From positions 200,078,325 through 200,142,324 of the forward strand of contig CM035407.1 of NCBI GenBank assembly GCA_020310875.1: a DNA stretch of 64,000 bases. Reading direction: 5' to 3'. The notes under the pieces are model-generated. The model saw only the letters and a program-made list of their open reading frames with translations, was not told the DNA's origin and ran no database searches. Source of the stretch: Ceratopteris richardii. Lineage: Eukaryota; Streptophyta; Polypodiopsida; Polypodiales; Pteridaceae. Shown here one piece after another: positions 33,861-45,186 of this stretch (positions within the stretch are counted from its first letter, which is position 1; every line of letters starts with the position of its first letter). The position numbers were made by a program, and so were the translations under genes.

Positions 33861-34480
33861 GGCTTGTTGTTTGGGGCTGAGTGTCGAGATAACATACAAC
33901 ACACCTCCAAAGGATAGGTTTTGGGAACGGAGACTATGACTACAATACCGCAATCATAACATGTATTTCTCTTCCTTATATTATTATCATACACCATAGA
34001 TTTCAGGTTATAACCAATACACTATGAGATCTAGATTACTTTGAAATAGTTAGAGACTTCAATGTTAAAGTAGAATTCATAAATAGTACCAAATTTGGGT
34101 TACAACAATAATCATTGTGCCTTAACATCACACACAAAACTCTGCTTTCTAATCGTCAAAATAAGTACCACATTACAAGCACTTCTGCATTCTTGACAGT
34201 TCCATAAGGTAGATTCCTTTCTTTTTGGTTTCGGACTTATTGTTTCGCATAGATAGATAATAGTGGACCATTCTCTTTCTCTTCTTTTCTGCTAAATCAC
34301 ATTGTCCAATACTTCAAGACATATGAAACAGTGCACACTCCTCGGATCTCTTAGAAATGAACCCTTCTCCTATTAGAAAATATGAATTACAAAGTTATAT
34401 CAGCCCATTCTGATGGCTAACATTGGCATGCATGGTGGATCGGAACCCACTAAATTACAAATTCATACATCATGATCATC
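33861..34480. other. Unassigned; perhaps the 3' LTR of the minus-strand element to its right
   Basis: No coding region is seen. Its position at the 3' side of the minus-strand extra ORF (34481-36470) makes an LTR plausible, but no TG...CA borders or partner copy could be matched. Confidence 0.3.
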
Positions 34481-36470
34481 ATTCTAAGTTCAAGGTTCAT
34501 ATTTCTCTCTATGTCCCATCTAAGTCCTTTAAACATTTCTTCTAGATTCTCCTTAGCTACACGCATCTCTTCTTTAAAAAATTCCTTCGGATTGAGCAAC
34601 TATTGGCTCACACTTTTGTAATTGACCACTGATGCTTCTAGTTCTAGAATTCTATTTTGGATTTTATCTAACATGTGATCAAAAGCTAAAGTAATATCTA
34701 ATAACTTTTCAATATATTCTTTGATATCTTTCTTTGCATCTTCTAACTCTGTTTTATGCTTTAATTCCAATTTTTTGCCTTTTTCTTTAACTCTTCAATC
34801 TCTGCATCCTTGCCTTCCAAAACCATGTTTGCATCTACACAATGACTCTTCGAGTCTACTAACTGTTTCTCTAAATCTTTGATACCTAAAAGTTAAGCCT
34901 TGATGGTATCATAGATTTCCTGCACAGTGCGGAGTTTAGCTTTAAGTCTGTATACTCTGAGTTTCACACTACTAGCTTTTCCTTTGCATCAATTATAGTT
35001 GCTTCCTACTTTGACATCTCATCAATCTGACTATCAAAATTTCTTCTTTAATCTTTGCATCTCTTTTTCTTCCTTTTGGAGCTTGGTAGATAGTTCTTTA
35101 TTGCTTTTCTTTAACTTATCTAGTGCATGATGTCTATATTCAGCTTTTGCTTGCATCTGCTCTAGTCTCTTGGACTTCTCTTTGGATGAGGCCTTAAGTG
35201 CGGTGTTTTTGTTAGTGCTTTATTTAATTCGTCGATCATTTCCTCATGCATAACACTTTCACTTCCTATATGATGCATCTGGAGTTTGTCAACCTCCACC
35301 CTAAGATGGTTGATTTCTACAATCATTCTTTCCTTTTCCTCTAGCCATGCTTCCTTCTGTTGAATTAAGCATTATATTTTTTTTACATGTCTTCCATTCT
35401 AATAGAACTCCACTGAATTCCTCTAGCGAGAACACATAGATACTCTAGTCCAAAGGGTTCATTTGGTAACATCCAAGGATAAATATTATCACTACATTTT
35501 ATCGAAGGCAAATTTAATTGTCCATCTCACTACTTCCATTTATCATGAAGATTACAGGATGTAAAAGTAGGGAGTGCTAGAACTTTTGGGGCATTATTTG
35601 CATTATGGTATGCCTGCTCTCTTTGTTTCCAAAGCTTTTCTACTTCTACTTTAGCTTTTTCCTTTCTTTTATTTTCTTCTTTGAGTCTCTTCCTTGCTAC
35701 TTCTTCTAGTCTCTTCCTTGCTGCCTCTTCCTCTTTTGCTGCCTTTTGGTCCTCTTCTTTCTTCCATAATCTTTCTTCCTTCATTTTTTGGTGCTTTTCT
35801 TCCACTTGTTTTCTTCAGGCTTCGTCCTCGTCATCCGTGTCACTTGTTTCTTGATCGTTAGAAGTGCCTACAATAGGTTTTCTTTTCACAGATCTCTTCT
35901 TCAAGGCTGGCAAGAAAACTTTGGTTGTAATTATTTTACATTCTTAGGGCAGAAAAGGTGGGTTGTTTGGAAGAACTAATATAAAGAGTACTTTGACCTT
36001 GGTGTCTAGAGTCGCATTCAATGCCTTCTCCTATATAATCTTTTGACCTCTTTCTTCAACTTTTGAAAAATCCACTCTGCCCAATTCATATGTGTCTCGG
36101 CATATTCTTTCACCGGCAAATACAGTTGGTGGGAGACACTGTAGTGTTTAGTCTGTATATTGATCATCATGGTCATTAAAAGTAACCCAGATTTTAGCGG
36201 GTTGTCCTCTAGAAGCCAAGATAATTTTTACTCTCTAGGACAGGACTTGCCTAAGATACTAGTAAACTTGGCTGCATCGACTGTTTCAATTACTATTGTA
36301 ATCCCTTTGTTAGTGACATATAAACACTTTGCAATCACCTTTGGGGATATCTGGAATGGTTCCCCTTGGCCAATATGCAGGTAGATCTGTTGGGTATTGA
36401 TATCACTATCGTCTATCTGTCTAACTATCTCCTCCGTGATATTCTTCAATGATGGGTGTGGCCTCATACT
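34481..36470 (-). pseudogene. Second example of the pol-downstream extra ORF (globular part plus coiled coil)
   Basis: The minus-strand frame 36467-36228 has the globular part (LHIGQGEPFQISPKVIAKCL, then TIVIETVDAAKFTSILGK). ISPKVIAKCL may correspond to LNPRVVITLA of the ORF at 8048; the similarity is weak. 35805-35530 is an extreme Lys/Glu/Arg coiled coil (EEKHQKMKEERLWKKEEDQK, AARKRLEEVARKRLKEENKR). Further heptad-rich but stop-filled sequence extends to about 34500. As at 8048, it sits immediately behind a gypsy integrase end (37190-36985) in the same orientation. Unknown function; no signal peptide or membrane segment seen. Confidence 0.55.
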
Positions 36471-36984
36471 CCTCTAAAAAATATATTAGTGCACTCTTCA
36501 ATAGGCCATGACACTTAAAGCAATTAGCTTGTGGCTGAGAAAGGCAATCAGGAATGTTGAATAAGTGGGCATTAAAAAAGGTGATCACCATTGCAGCTTT
36601 GCTTTGTTTGCTACAAGGTGCATGAGAGTAAGAGTTTGCAAAATTCTATGTTCACTCGTTCACAAAATGAGCCAAATTAGGGATCATCCTTAGCTTTTTA
36701 TTGCTCGCCTTCCTGAGCTGAGAGCACTGAGTATGCATCATGATTGCCACAGATTGTATCTTTACTCCACCAGCTTTGCACTTATCATGCACCTTAGGAT
36801 GATAATCATATATGAATCAACCAACAGCTGCCCTCATTGATTACTTGTATGATTGCATGCTGATTAGTTACTTCCCCATTTTGCACATCAGAGGATATTT
36901 TTGTTTTATGTTTTCTTTTTTTTCTTTTTTATGTTTTATTCTTTTTTTTGCCATTTTCTTTTTCATGATTTAGTTGCTATAGTA
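36471..36984. other. Segment between integrase end and extra ORF
   Basis: The minus strand may hold the N-terminal part of the extra ORF, but stops break it. A T-rich run with TTTTATG repeats lies near 36905-36965. Nothing else identified. Confidence 0.4.
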
Positions 36985-37310
36985 CTAGTAGGGCCGCGAC
37001 TTGGACCCGTTAATGGCTATCAGTAAAAGCTCTCCAGACAATGCAGTGAGCCAGAAAGAAGCTGGACCACATAAGTCATGAATCCAGAATGAAAGTACAC
37101 ACCGTAACTTGAGTTTTCCCATCTTTCTCTTCATCTTGGAACGAAAATATAGCACTAAGTCACAGAGCTGAAAAATCCTTGTCTGCAAATTCTAGTCATG
37201 CCATTTCTTCTATCTGCTCTACACTTCTTGAAGTAATAAGAAACTAGCATACCTATGTTCTGCCAAGTGTGACAGAATCTAGTGAGAAAAGAGAGTCTAA
37301 TGAGGGAAAG
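36985..37310 (-). pseudogene. pol: Ty3/gypsy integrase C-terminal end, minus strand
   Basis: The minus-strand frame reads TRIFQLCDLVLYFRSKMKRK, then GKLKLRCVLSFWIHDLCGPA and ELLLIAINGSKSRPY. This fits the gypsy integrase tail (FQVGDLVLxxDSxxxxxPGKLxxRWxGPY... ING..L.PY) with the GPY motif mutated to VLSF. Upstream (37190-37310) is the degraded helix linker. A plus-strand integrase begins right after 37320, so two elements meet here tail to tail or by insertion. Confidence 0.82.
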
Positions 37311-37319
37311 GACAAATCA

Positions 37320-38590
37320 TGGAAATACTAGAGATAAAGAATAAAGAGAAAATTTTCTAATCTATAAACAAGATGAACAAGGAGTTATCACTTTTTGTGT
37401 GGATGAAGTAGAGAATGATAAGTGGATGCAATTAGCACATGTAGCCTCAAAGCAATGAACCCTCTAGAAATTAAGGCAATAAGATGTATATTGGCCAACC
37501 ATGGAAGCAGATGTTTATAAGTTTCTTAAGAATTGTCCATTTTGTATTAGGAGACCCCCTATTGAGCACATCACTTTATATCAAGTGTTTCTAATACTAG
37601 ATTCGAGTCATCATCTGGTTAACTTCTTGAAAACAAAGACTTTTTCTATAGAAATAACATGGGCTGGACAAATGAGTCTAGAATAGTTAGCTCAAGGCTA
37701 TGCACTCATTAGTGAGAACTTATACAAGTACGAGAGCGATGGGTATTTGCGATTATGCATGCATCAAATCGGTTATTTGAAGATATTAGAAACTACAAAC
37801 TATGGTGTTGTAGGTGGATTCATTGGACCTGCTCATGTGATTAAAGGCATTCCATTTTCAGCTCTTTGGTGGCCCACACTCATGGATGTACATGCCTATG
37901 TGAAACGTTGTGACACATATCCAAAGGTTGAATATTCTATAAGAAAATATGAGATGCAAGTGAGATCTATGATGGGAGGATGTGCATTCCCAAAGTGGGG
38001 CAAAGACTTTGTAGGTCCTATTAATACCCCATCTAGAATCTCCCATATAGAATACATCATTATAGCCAAAGACTATCTTACCAAGTGGGTAGAAGTGAGA
38101 GCCACAAGAAGAATGATGCACAAATGATATCTAGGTTTTTATTCGAGAATGTATTCAGGAGATATGATTTTCCCATAGAATTAATGAACGATAGAGGAAC
38201 CATCTTTTTGAATGATGTGATTAAATATCTATTAAAAAATGTCTTGGTGATCCATAAGAAATCAATAGCATATCACCTACAAGTGAAAAAACAATGGAGA
38301 GAACTAACAAGGTTCTATGTAACATATTGACAAAGCTTGTAAATTATAAACACTTGGATTGGGAGAAAGAATTACATCAAAATATTTGGGCATATCAAGT
38401 AGCCTATAAAACAATGCTCAATGCAACTCTATTTTAGATTCTATTTATCCATAATGTTGTGCTACCTCCAAATGTTTTGGTACCCACAGTGAAAGTAGCA
38501 CAAGAGCATCAATGTTAGGCCACAATCCATCTTCAAGGATAATGCATTTAGAACATCAAGGAGAGAATAGATTGAGAGCAACAAGAGTCA
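37320..38590 (+). pseudogene. pol: Ty3/gypsy integrase, plus strand
   Basis: 37390-37690 holds an RNase H/integrase linker (EADVYKFLKNCPFCIRRPPI, then VNFLKTKTFSIEITWAGQMS). From 37740: DGYLRLCMHQIGYLKILETT, GPAHVIKGIPFSALWWPTLM and VKRCDTYPKVEYSI give the zinc-finger part; WGKDFVGPINTPSRISHIEY and IIAKDYLTKWVEVRATRR the core with the first Asp; PIELMNDRGTIFLNDVIKYL the second Asp region; NIWAYQVAYKTMLNATLF the following helix. The block resembles Athila/Tat-type integrase. It ends near 38590 where the minus-strand gypsy copy 2 starts. Confidence 0.82.
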
Positions 38591-38715
38591 TATATGCAAC
38601 CAAGAAAATTTTGTTGTCTCGGATTCCTCAACTGTTTTTTGAGAATTGTCTACTTCCCCCATTTTGAGTTGCACTTCTCGTATGATTTGTTTACACTTCT
38701 GCATCCTTTCATGTT

Positions 38716-40908
38716 CTAAGTCTGGCATAGGATAAGCCATTGTATGATCAGTAGGGCTTGGTCCCTCTTGAATTCTTCCCTTGTATGCTTTATTAGAGTG
38801 TCTAGACTTTGTGAATTTCCTATCTCCAACTGGGTTTGTGTCTTTTGAGGAGAAGTACTGTTTGATTGTTCCCTATTTTCTTCTTCCAAATTTTTACCCA
38901 TTCTTTGTTTCCTTTCCCATTTCCCTTTTTGTCTATTTTTCTTCACCTTTGAGATTGAACCTTCATTTTGTTCCTTAGTTGTTCTTTGTTGTTTTGTTTG
39001 TGACCTTGTTATAGCATTTACATTCACTTGGTCAATGTCACTCAATTCTTCTTGTTCCATGATATTGACTGCTTTTAGTGGTATGTCATTAGGTGTGTTT
39101 TGTTGTTTTTGAGGATTTTTTGGGCAATCCTTTATCAAATGTTCCCTGCCACAATCCTTGCAATAAGCTCCCTCTATTCTTAACGTAGGAGGTTGTGGAC
39201 AGTCTCTGATGAAATGTTCTCCCCCACACCTATAACAAGTTATCTTTGGTCCCCCTTTGAATTGAGGTTTTTGATTGGACATATAATTATTGGTTATATA
39301 CATGAAAGTGGCAGTGTCCATCTCAATTCTTCCATTTCCCAAGTCAAGGGCTTGTAATTCTGGTTCTCTTAATTCATAACCTTCCCATTCTTCTTGATAT
39401 CCTTCATTCCATTGATAATCTTCCTTGTATGGTGACTTTGTTCTTGAGTTTCCCTCCTCTATTGGTGTGTATTTGATTGGTACCACATTTGTTGGTATAG
39501 GAGGTTGTTGCCCAAGCATAGGTCTTGGTTGCTCAACATATACTGATTCTCTTTGGCTTCCATAATCTCTCTCCCTTTATGGTTGTTTATTATAAAAGCA
39601 TTCCTCCCTGGTATGATTTGTCCATTTCCTCTCTAGTGTACAATATTTGAGTGTTTTCCTATCTTGCAAATGTGGAGGCTTTTGATATGGACATTGTTGT
39701 ACCAAATGACTTTCTCCACAATTGTAGCATTTTTTATTTGTGTTTATCCTAGAGTTTATCAAATTGGTTTTGGTGCTTACCTCTAGGGCTTTAGTAATGG
39801 CCTGAGCTAATTCTTCTACTGGTGGGATTTTGTCTTCATTAGATCTAGGTTGATCAAATGCTAACAGATCTTGGCCTCTGTTATCTTCCAAATCTATTGC
39901 TTCTTTTACACAAGCTCCTAGATCAGGGCATCTCCTATAGTACACTAGGGTCCTTAATTGAGCACTTCTTAATCCTTCTATGAATAGGGATACTTGTCTT
40001 GCCATGGAAGGTACTTCTTCTTTAGGACATCTGTCAATGTATTGCTTAAATCTCCTGGCTGCCTCTCTGACATTTTCATCTTTTTGTTGTTTAAAACTGT
40101 GTATCAGAGTTGCTGTGCTATGTTTTATTCCAGTCTTTGAGAATTCCCCAATGAAGGCTTCTAGGAAGGATTGAATATCTAGGTACATTTCCTTTCTCAA
40201 AGGGATGAACCAAGATAAAGCAGGTCCTGTTAGGGTTAGACCAAATGCTTCAAATTGGACTTTGTAATCTTCCACCTCCTTAGCTCTAATTAATTGCCTA
40301 AACTCTATAGCATGAGCATGAGGATCAGAATACCCTTCATATTGATTTTTCATGCATTTGGCTACTTGATATGGTCTAAGCATTCTACCCTGAGGTTGTC
40401 AATGATGTCTTCTTCTTAGTGAAAATTCAGTAAATCCTTCTGGTTCTTTTTCAAAAGGATTTGGGGAAGCATGTGTTCTTCTCCCTTCTTGTTGCTCAGT
40501 ACTATTGTAGTTTTCATGTGGTCTTGGTAAATCTGATTGTCCTAGATTTTGTTCCCAAGGTCCTTTGTCAGCACATTCCCCTAAGTCATTTGAATTTTCT
40601 GGGTCTTGGGAGAAGATGTATACACATCCTTACCTATCCTCATACCTACCATCTTTGAATTGAGCTACTGGTGTTATGTTCAGGGGAACTTCTAAGTTTC
40701 TCAATCTAATGAACCTATTTGTATACATGTATTTGAGGATATTTCTATAATCCCGAGTTTCAATGGGTTCATTTGTTTTGTTTAAATTTTCCATGTTTTC
40801 TTGCCCTAGATTTCTTTTTTGCACTTGCCATTCCACTGGCTCTATTTCCTTCCTTCCTAAGTCTTGCCTAGTATGTGTGTTTAATTTGTTCCCAGATCTA
40901 AGGATCAT
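38716..40908 (-). pseudogene. gag: gag polyprotein, copy 2
   Basis: Better preserved than copy 1. The start is the ATG at 40908 (MILRSGNKLNTH). A stop at 40635 closes the N-terminal frame; 40383-39577 holds the capsid (KEVEDYKVQFEAFGLTLTGP, IKHSTATLIHSFKQQKDENV, EVPSMARQVSLFIEGLRSAQ) and the first knuckle CYNCGESHLVQQC. After one stop near 39577 the frame 39519-38716 has the other two knuckles, CYRCGGEHFIRDC and YCKDCGREHLIKDC, all metal ligands present, then a Lys-rich tail. Only a few lesions separate it from an open frame, so this copy is probably younger or less damaged than copy 1. Confidence 0.9.
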
Positions 40909-40934
40909 TCAATTAATTTTCACAATTTAATGTT

Positions 40935-41346
40935 CAGAATCGTGTTTTTCACGATTTTCTGTTCAAAATCGTCTTTTTCACGATTTTGTGCTCAAAATCA
41001 TGTTTTTTTCATGATTTTCTGTTCAGAATCATGTTTTTCATGATTTTCTGTTCAGAATCGTGTTTTTCACGATTTTCTGTTCAGAATCGTGTTTTTCACG
41101 ATTTTTTGTTCAGAATCGTGTTTTTCACGATTTTCTGTTCAGAATCGTGTTTTTCCACGATTTTCTGTTCAGAATCGTGTTTTTTCACGATTTTCTGTTC
41201 AGAATCGTGTTTTTCACGATTTTCTGTTCAGAATCGTATTTTTCACGATTTTCTGTTCAGAATCGTGTTTTTCACGATTTTCTGTTCAGAATCGTGTTTT
41301 TTACAATTTTGTGTTCAAAATCGTGTTTTTCATGATTTTTTCCCAG
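40935..41346. repeat. Tandem array of 29-bp hairpin units, copy 2 (14 units)
   Basis: Fourteen units, mostly 29 bp, with arms AATCGTG and CACGATT around TTTTT and spacer TTCTGTTCAG. The array occupies the same place in the leader as that of copy 1 and ends with the same right flank (CCCAGACAATCGTGATTGCT), but the spacer sequence differs, so the arrays were homogenised separately. Confidence 0.95.
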
Positions 41347-42971
41347 ACAATCGTGATTGCTCACAATTGTAAATAACACGATTTTCTTATGAAAATCGTG
41401 TTCTGGGAATCGCGATTTTGTCCTTAGTTCAAAGAATCGCGATTTTGTGTTTGACTACAGAATCGTGATCCTGATCAATTTTTTGGAAATTTTTAGATAA
41501 AGATTTTTAAAGTTTTATTTCACTTATAGAATCGCCATGTCTATTTTTTAACATGCAATGAAAGTGTTTTATAAAAACTTTTCATTTTTTTACAAAAATT
41601 TCAGAACTCTAAAATTGCGATTCCGTGTTTTTTCTAATATCTTCTATTTTTTTGTTGTTTATGATCACTAGAATGTAAAGAAATGCAGGAAAATAATATT
41701 GAGACCCCTTACCTTGCTTGCTTGATTGCAAAATTCTTGAGAATGTTTTGCTGCAGAAAGTCGCGATTTTTACCTTGCTCTCTCTCTCTCACACTCACTC
41801 AAATGAATTTCTCTTGTAATTCCAAGATTTTATATTGTCCAAAAAATCGCAATTTTGTGTAATTTCCACTGTTCTTCACTCTTTCACTTGTCCAACTTCA
41901 CTTACTCAATCTTGATGAAATCTCTTGCAATTACCTTTCTCCAACAACCCAAATATGCTGAAAATTCCAGAAAATTTCTCTTATAGAAAATCGCGATTTT
42001 GTGCAGAAAATCGTGTTTTTTCTGTACTTCTTATTTTGTGCAAATTTGAGTATTCTCTTTTGTTGTTTCCCTTCAATACCCTTTACCAATTGCAATTCAA
42101 CAGACTCCTGTACTTTTGCATCAAAGTCACAACCTTATTAAACAAATCACGATTCTATGCAGAGAATCGTGTTTTTTCTATTTTCTAGTTTTTGGCAAAT
42201 TTTTTGCTTTCTTACCACCAAATCTCTTCCACACTTGTCAACAAAACTTCAGTCCATCTTCCCAAGGAAAAAAGAAATTTGTTTGATTGTTTTAATGAAT
42301 TTTATGAGTTTTTTTAGTATTTTGCCCTAAGTTAAGGTAAACACTTCACTTAGAGTTTCTTGTTTGGTGATCTATTGATCCTGTGTTCCTTGATTGGTTA
42401 TACTATCTTATGCTTTGGCTATCAAAACAGTTCATGAGAAAACTTCCCAAAGAAAAATGTGCTAGGAAATGCAAGTATCAATTTCTTGCAAAGATAAACT
42501 CAAACACATTTTTTTTCAAGATGCAAATCAATTTTTTCAAGAATAACGCTTTGACTTGGTAAACAAATGGATCTTATCTACTGACATCTAGCTACTTTAC
42601 TTGACTTTTCCTTAATGCAATCATGTCATCTTCCCAAGATCAACAATTTTGCTTAGTACTTGGTCAAAAAGCACTCTAAAAATGCAAGAATAGACACATG
42701 TTACCTTGTCTTCAGCTACCTTGATTCAAATTTTTCCATACCTGCACTTTACTTAAAAAATGAGATGAGCAATTATCAATTTGCAAAAATTTCAGCACTT
42801 CAAATTCTAAAAAAGATTATCTATTGTTTTCTTTTCCCAAAAGACAAACAAAGACATCTACCTTTTCATGTTCACATTTCTTGATTAAAGAGTATTACCT
42901 TTTCCATGTGTTCATTACCATCACAATAGAAGATCCAGCAAGGTCCAACTTCAATGAAGCTTTTGATATAC
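41347..42971 (-). other. Leader of gypsy copy 2
   Basis: Non-coding, AT-rich, colinear with 4895-6683. Scattered AATCGYGATT motifs occur near 41347, 41410, 41436, 41460, 41617, 41759, 41848, 41990 and 42145. A CT/CA microsatellite lies near 41780. Confidence 0.8.
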
Positions 42972-42989
42972 TCCCGGGCAACGACACCA
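42972..42989 (-). other. Primer-binding site, tRNA-Asp type, mutated
   Basis: Minus strand TGGTGTCGTTGCCCGGGA, same place as 6684-6701 but with extra changes from the tRNA-Asp complement. Confidence 0.85.
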
Positions 42990-42994
42990 AAAAA

Positions 42995-43703
42995 TGTTTG
43001 TTATTGATCTTTGGAGTTGTCCTCTCCAATCATTTAGCATAAAGAATTAACAAGACATCTTTATTTTGTCAATCCTGGAAGCATTCAAGAGACCACATCC
43101 CCTTCTAGATGATAGAATCCAAGAAATAAGAGAATAATGGTTGGATTTATGAGAATGATAAAAATATTACCTGTACCATACAGACGAGACAATCGCGATT
43201 CTATGAAAATAGACGATTTTCATCTCCAGCACCCTTCTTCATCAATTTCTCACTCAACACATCAATATTCAGCTCTCTTCACACACATTCAACAGAATTA
43301 CACAATAGAAGCTCACAAATCTCCATAGATACACAAAGAATAGACTCAACAAATCAATGAAACCACACAAAGAGGAGAAAACACGATTTTCAGCAGGAAA
43401 CTCTCTCTATTCACTTGGACAGCATGTAAATGATCAACCAACCCCCTCATAATAGAGGAAATTGTCTTATATACATTTTCAAGTGTCTCTTTTCACACTT
43501 GAATTTTGGTCCTTTCCTCTATTATTCTAAAAATATGCTATCTAGGAGTTTCCAAAATTCCTAGAAAAATTACATAAAATTCTATTCTACATAAGGAAGA
43601 CTCTTCCTTATTTTTACATCAGTTGCATAAATATTTTTACAAGTTTTTTTCATTTTACAATTATTTTTCATCCAAAATGCTTCAAAAAATACATCTTCTA
43701 ACA
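42995..43703 (-). repeat. LTR of gypsy copy 2, inner copy (shortened)
   Basis: 709 bp with TGTT...AACA ends, next to the PBS. Compared with the outer LTR and copy 1 it lacks about 110 bases near 43160. It is followed by a 9-bp spacer (TCCAAAAAA) and a second LTR. Confidence 0.88.
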
Positions 43704-43712
43704 TCCAAAAAA

Positions 43713-44517
43713 TGTTTGTTATTGATCTTTGGAGTTGTCCTCTCCAATCATTTAGCATAAAGAATTAACAAGACATCTTTATTTTGTCAATCGTGGAAGT
43801 ATTCAAGAGACCACAACCCCTTCTAGATGATAAAATCCAAGAAATAAGAGAATAATGGCTAGACTTCTGAGAATGATGAAAATGAAGAGGAATTTCTAGG
43901 GTTTGGATTATCTTGAGCAAATCTCCACCATTTTCCACAATCTTGGTGTCTATTACATGCTATTTTCTCAGCAGAACACAATTATGAAGTCAAAACTCGA
44001 AAATATTACCTGTACCATACAGATGAGACAATCGCGATTCTGTGAAAACAGACAATTTTCATCTCTAGCACCCTTCTTTATCAATTTCTCACTCAACACA
44101 TCAATATTCAGCTCTCTTCACACACGTTCAACAGAAGTACACAATAGAAGCTCACAAATCTCCATAGATACACAAAGAATAGACTCAACAAATCAATGAA
44201 ACCACACAAAGAGGAGAAAACACGATTTTCAGCAGGAAACTCTCTCTATTCACTTGGATAGCATGTAAATGATCAACCAACCCCCTCATAATAGAGGAAA
44301 TTGTCTTATATACATTTTTAAGTGTCCCTTTTCACACTTGAATTTTGGCCCTTTCCTCTATTATTCTAAAAATATGCTATCTAGGAGTTTCCAAAATTTC
44401 TAGAAAAATTACATAAAATTCTATTCTACATAAGGAAGACTCTTCCTTATTTTTACATCAGTTGCATAAATATTTTTACAAGTTTTTGTCATTTTACAAA
44501 AAATACATCTTCTAACA
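43713..44517 (-). repeat. LTR of gypsy copy 2, outer copy
   Basis: 805 bp with the same ends as the inner copy. It aligns closely with 42995-43703 and with 6707-7524, and carries the segment missing from the inner one. Confidence 0.9.
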
Positions 44518-44565
44518 CCCCCCTTGCTTCAAAAAATACATCTTCTAACACCCCCCTTGCTCCTC
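44496..44565. repeat. 35-bp tandem duplication across the LTR end
   Basis: CAAAAAATACATCTTCTAAC followed by ACCCCCCTTGCT occurs twice in a row, so the last bases of the LTR plus flanking CCCCCCTTGCT are duplicated. Confidence 0.88.
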
Positions 44566-45162
44566 TCTCACTCCTCCTCACTCCTAGCCTACTGTCTTTT
44601 TCAAGAAAGCTCAAAAAACAAACTCTTTCCCCCCGCGATACTAGATGCGCAATTAATCACGTGTTGGTGCACTTTTAGTGTGTTTTTGCCAAAGAATTCT
44701 TGTGGAATCTTACCTTTGTGGTGTCTCAATTGCAACTTGAGCTCAATACCTAGCTTTAGCACCCTGTAGCACATGATACCACGCGATATCGGTCGCTGCT
44801 CGCACACGATACTAGAATGCAAGAAAGTATCAAATGAGTTCAAATTTTTTTGGTTTTTATACTTTTGGTGACAAAAACTGAACTTCACTAATTTTGGCAA
44901 ATTTTTTGGGCTTTTTTGGTGATCTTGGCCTACTCCTACTTCACTTCTCTTCTCCTCTCCTCTCCTTCTGACCTAACCCTAACTCCTCCTTCTCTCCCTC
45001 CCTACTAACCCTAAACCTAGAAACTCATTACACGCACCTCTAGGATGTGAAGTAACAAGTGCTGAAGTGATTGACTACTTGCCATGGAATGAGTTCACTT
45101 CTACAAGTACGATTTCAGCGCACTCGATCTATAACCATCATGAAGGCACCTTGGCTGAGTGT
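44566..45162 (-). other. Leader of an LTR-B type element
   Basis: About 600 bases to the left of the primer site, non-coding, with CT-rich patches (44940-45000) and short CGCGATA/TATCGGTCG-type words near 44633 and 44783. Interrupted on the left by gypsy copy 2. Confidence 0.55.
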
Positions 45163-45180
45163 TCCCCGACATCGGTGCCA
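45163..45180 (-). other. Primer-binding site, tRNA-Asp type
   Basis: Minus strand TGGCACCGATGTCGGGGA, three mismatches to the tRNA-Asp 3' complement. It lies 6 bases from the LTR border. Confidence 0.8.
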
Positions 45181-45186
45181 AAAACG

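Larger units (their letters stand above)
38600..44517 (-). mobile_element. Athila-like Ty3/gypsy element, copy 2 (gag, leader, two tandem LTRs)
   Basis: This is the sister of the element at 1-7524: same gag, same leader plan with a 29-bp hairpin array, same PBS type and LTR. Homology to copy 1 begins near 38610 and corresponds to copy 1 from about 2045 onward, so protease, RT and the 3' LTR are absent here. The 5' side has two LTRs in direct tandem (42995-43703 and 43713-44517). The right border lies in the leader of an LTR-B element. Confidence 0.9.

Noticed and set aside
40986..41376. Open frames over the hairpin array of copy 2
   Set aside because: Repeat artefact: Ser/Phe/Cys-rich repeating peptides from the 29-bp units, not conserved in copy 1.
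44601..44900. 99-codon minus-strand frame in the LTR-B leader
   Set aside because: No recognisable domain; lies between the primer site and an insertion, most likely leader.
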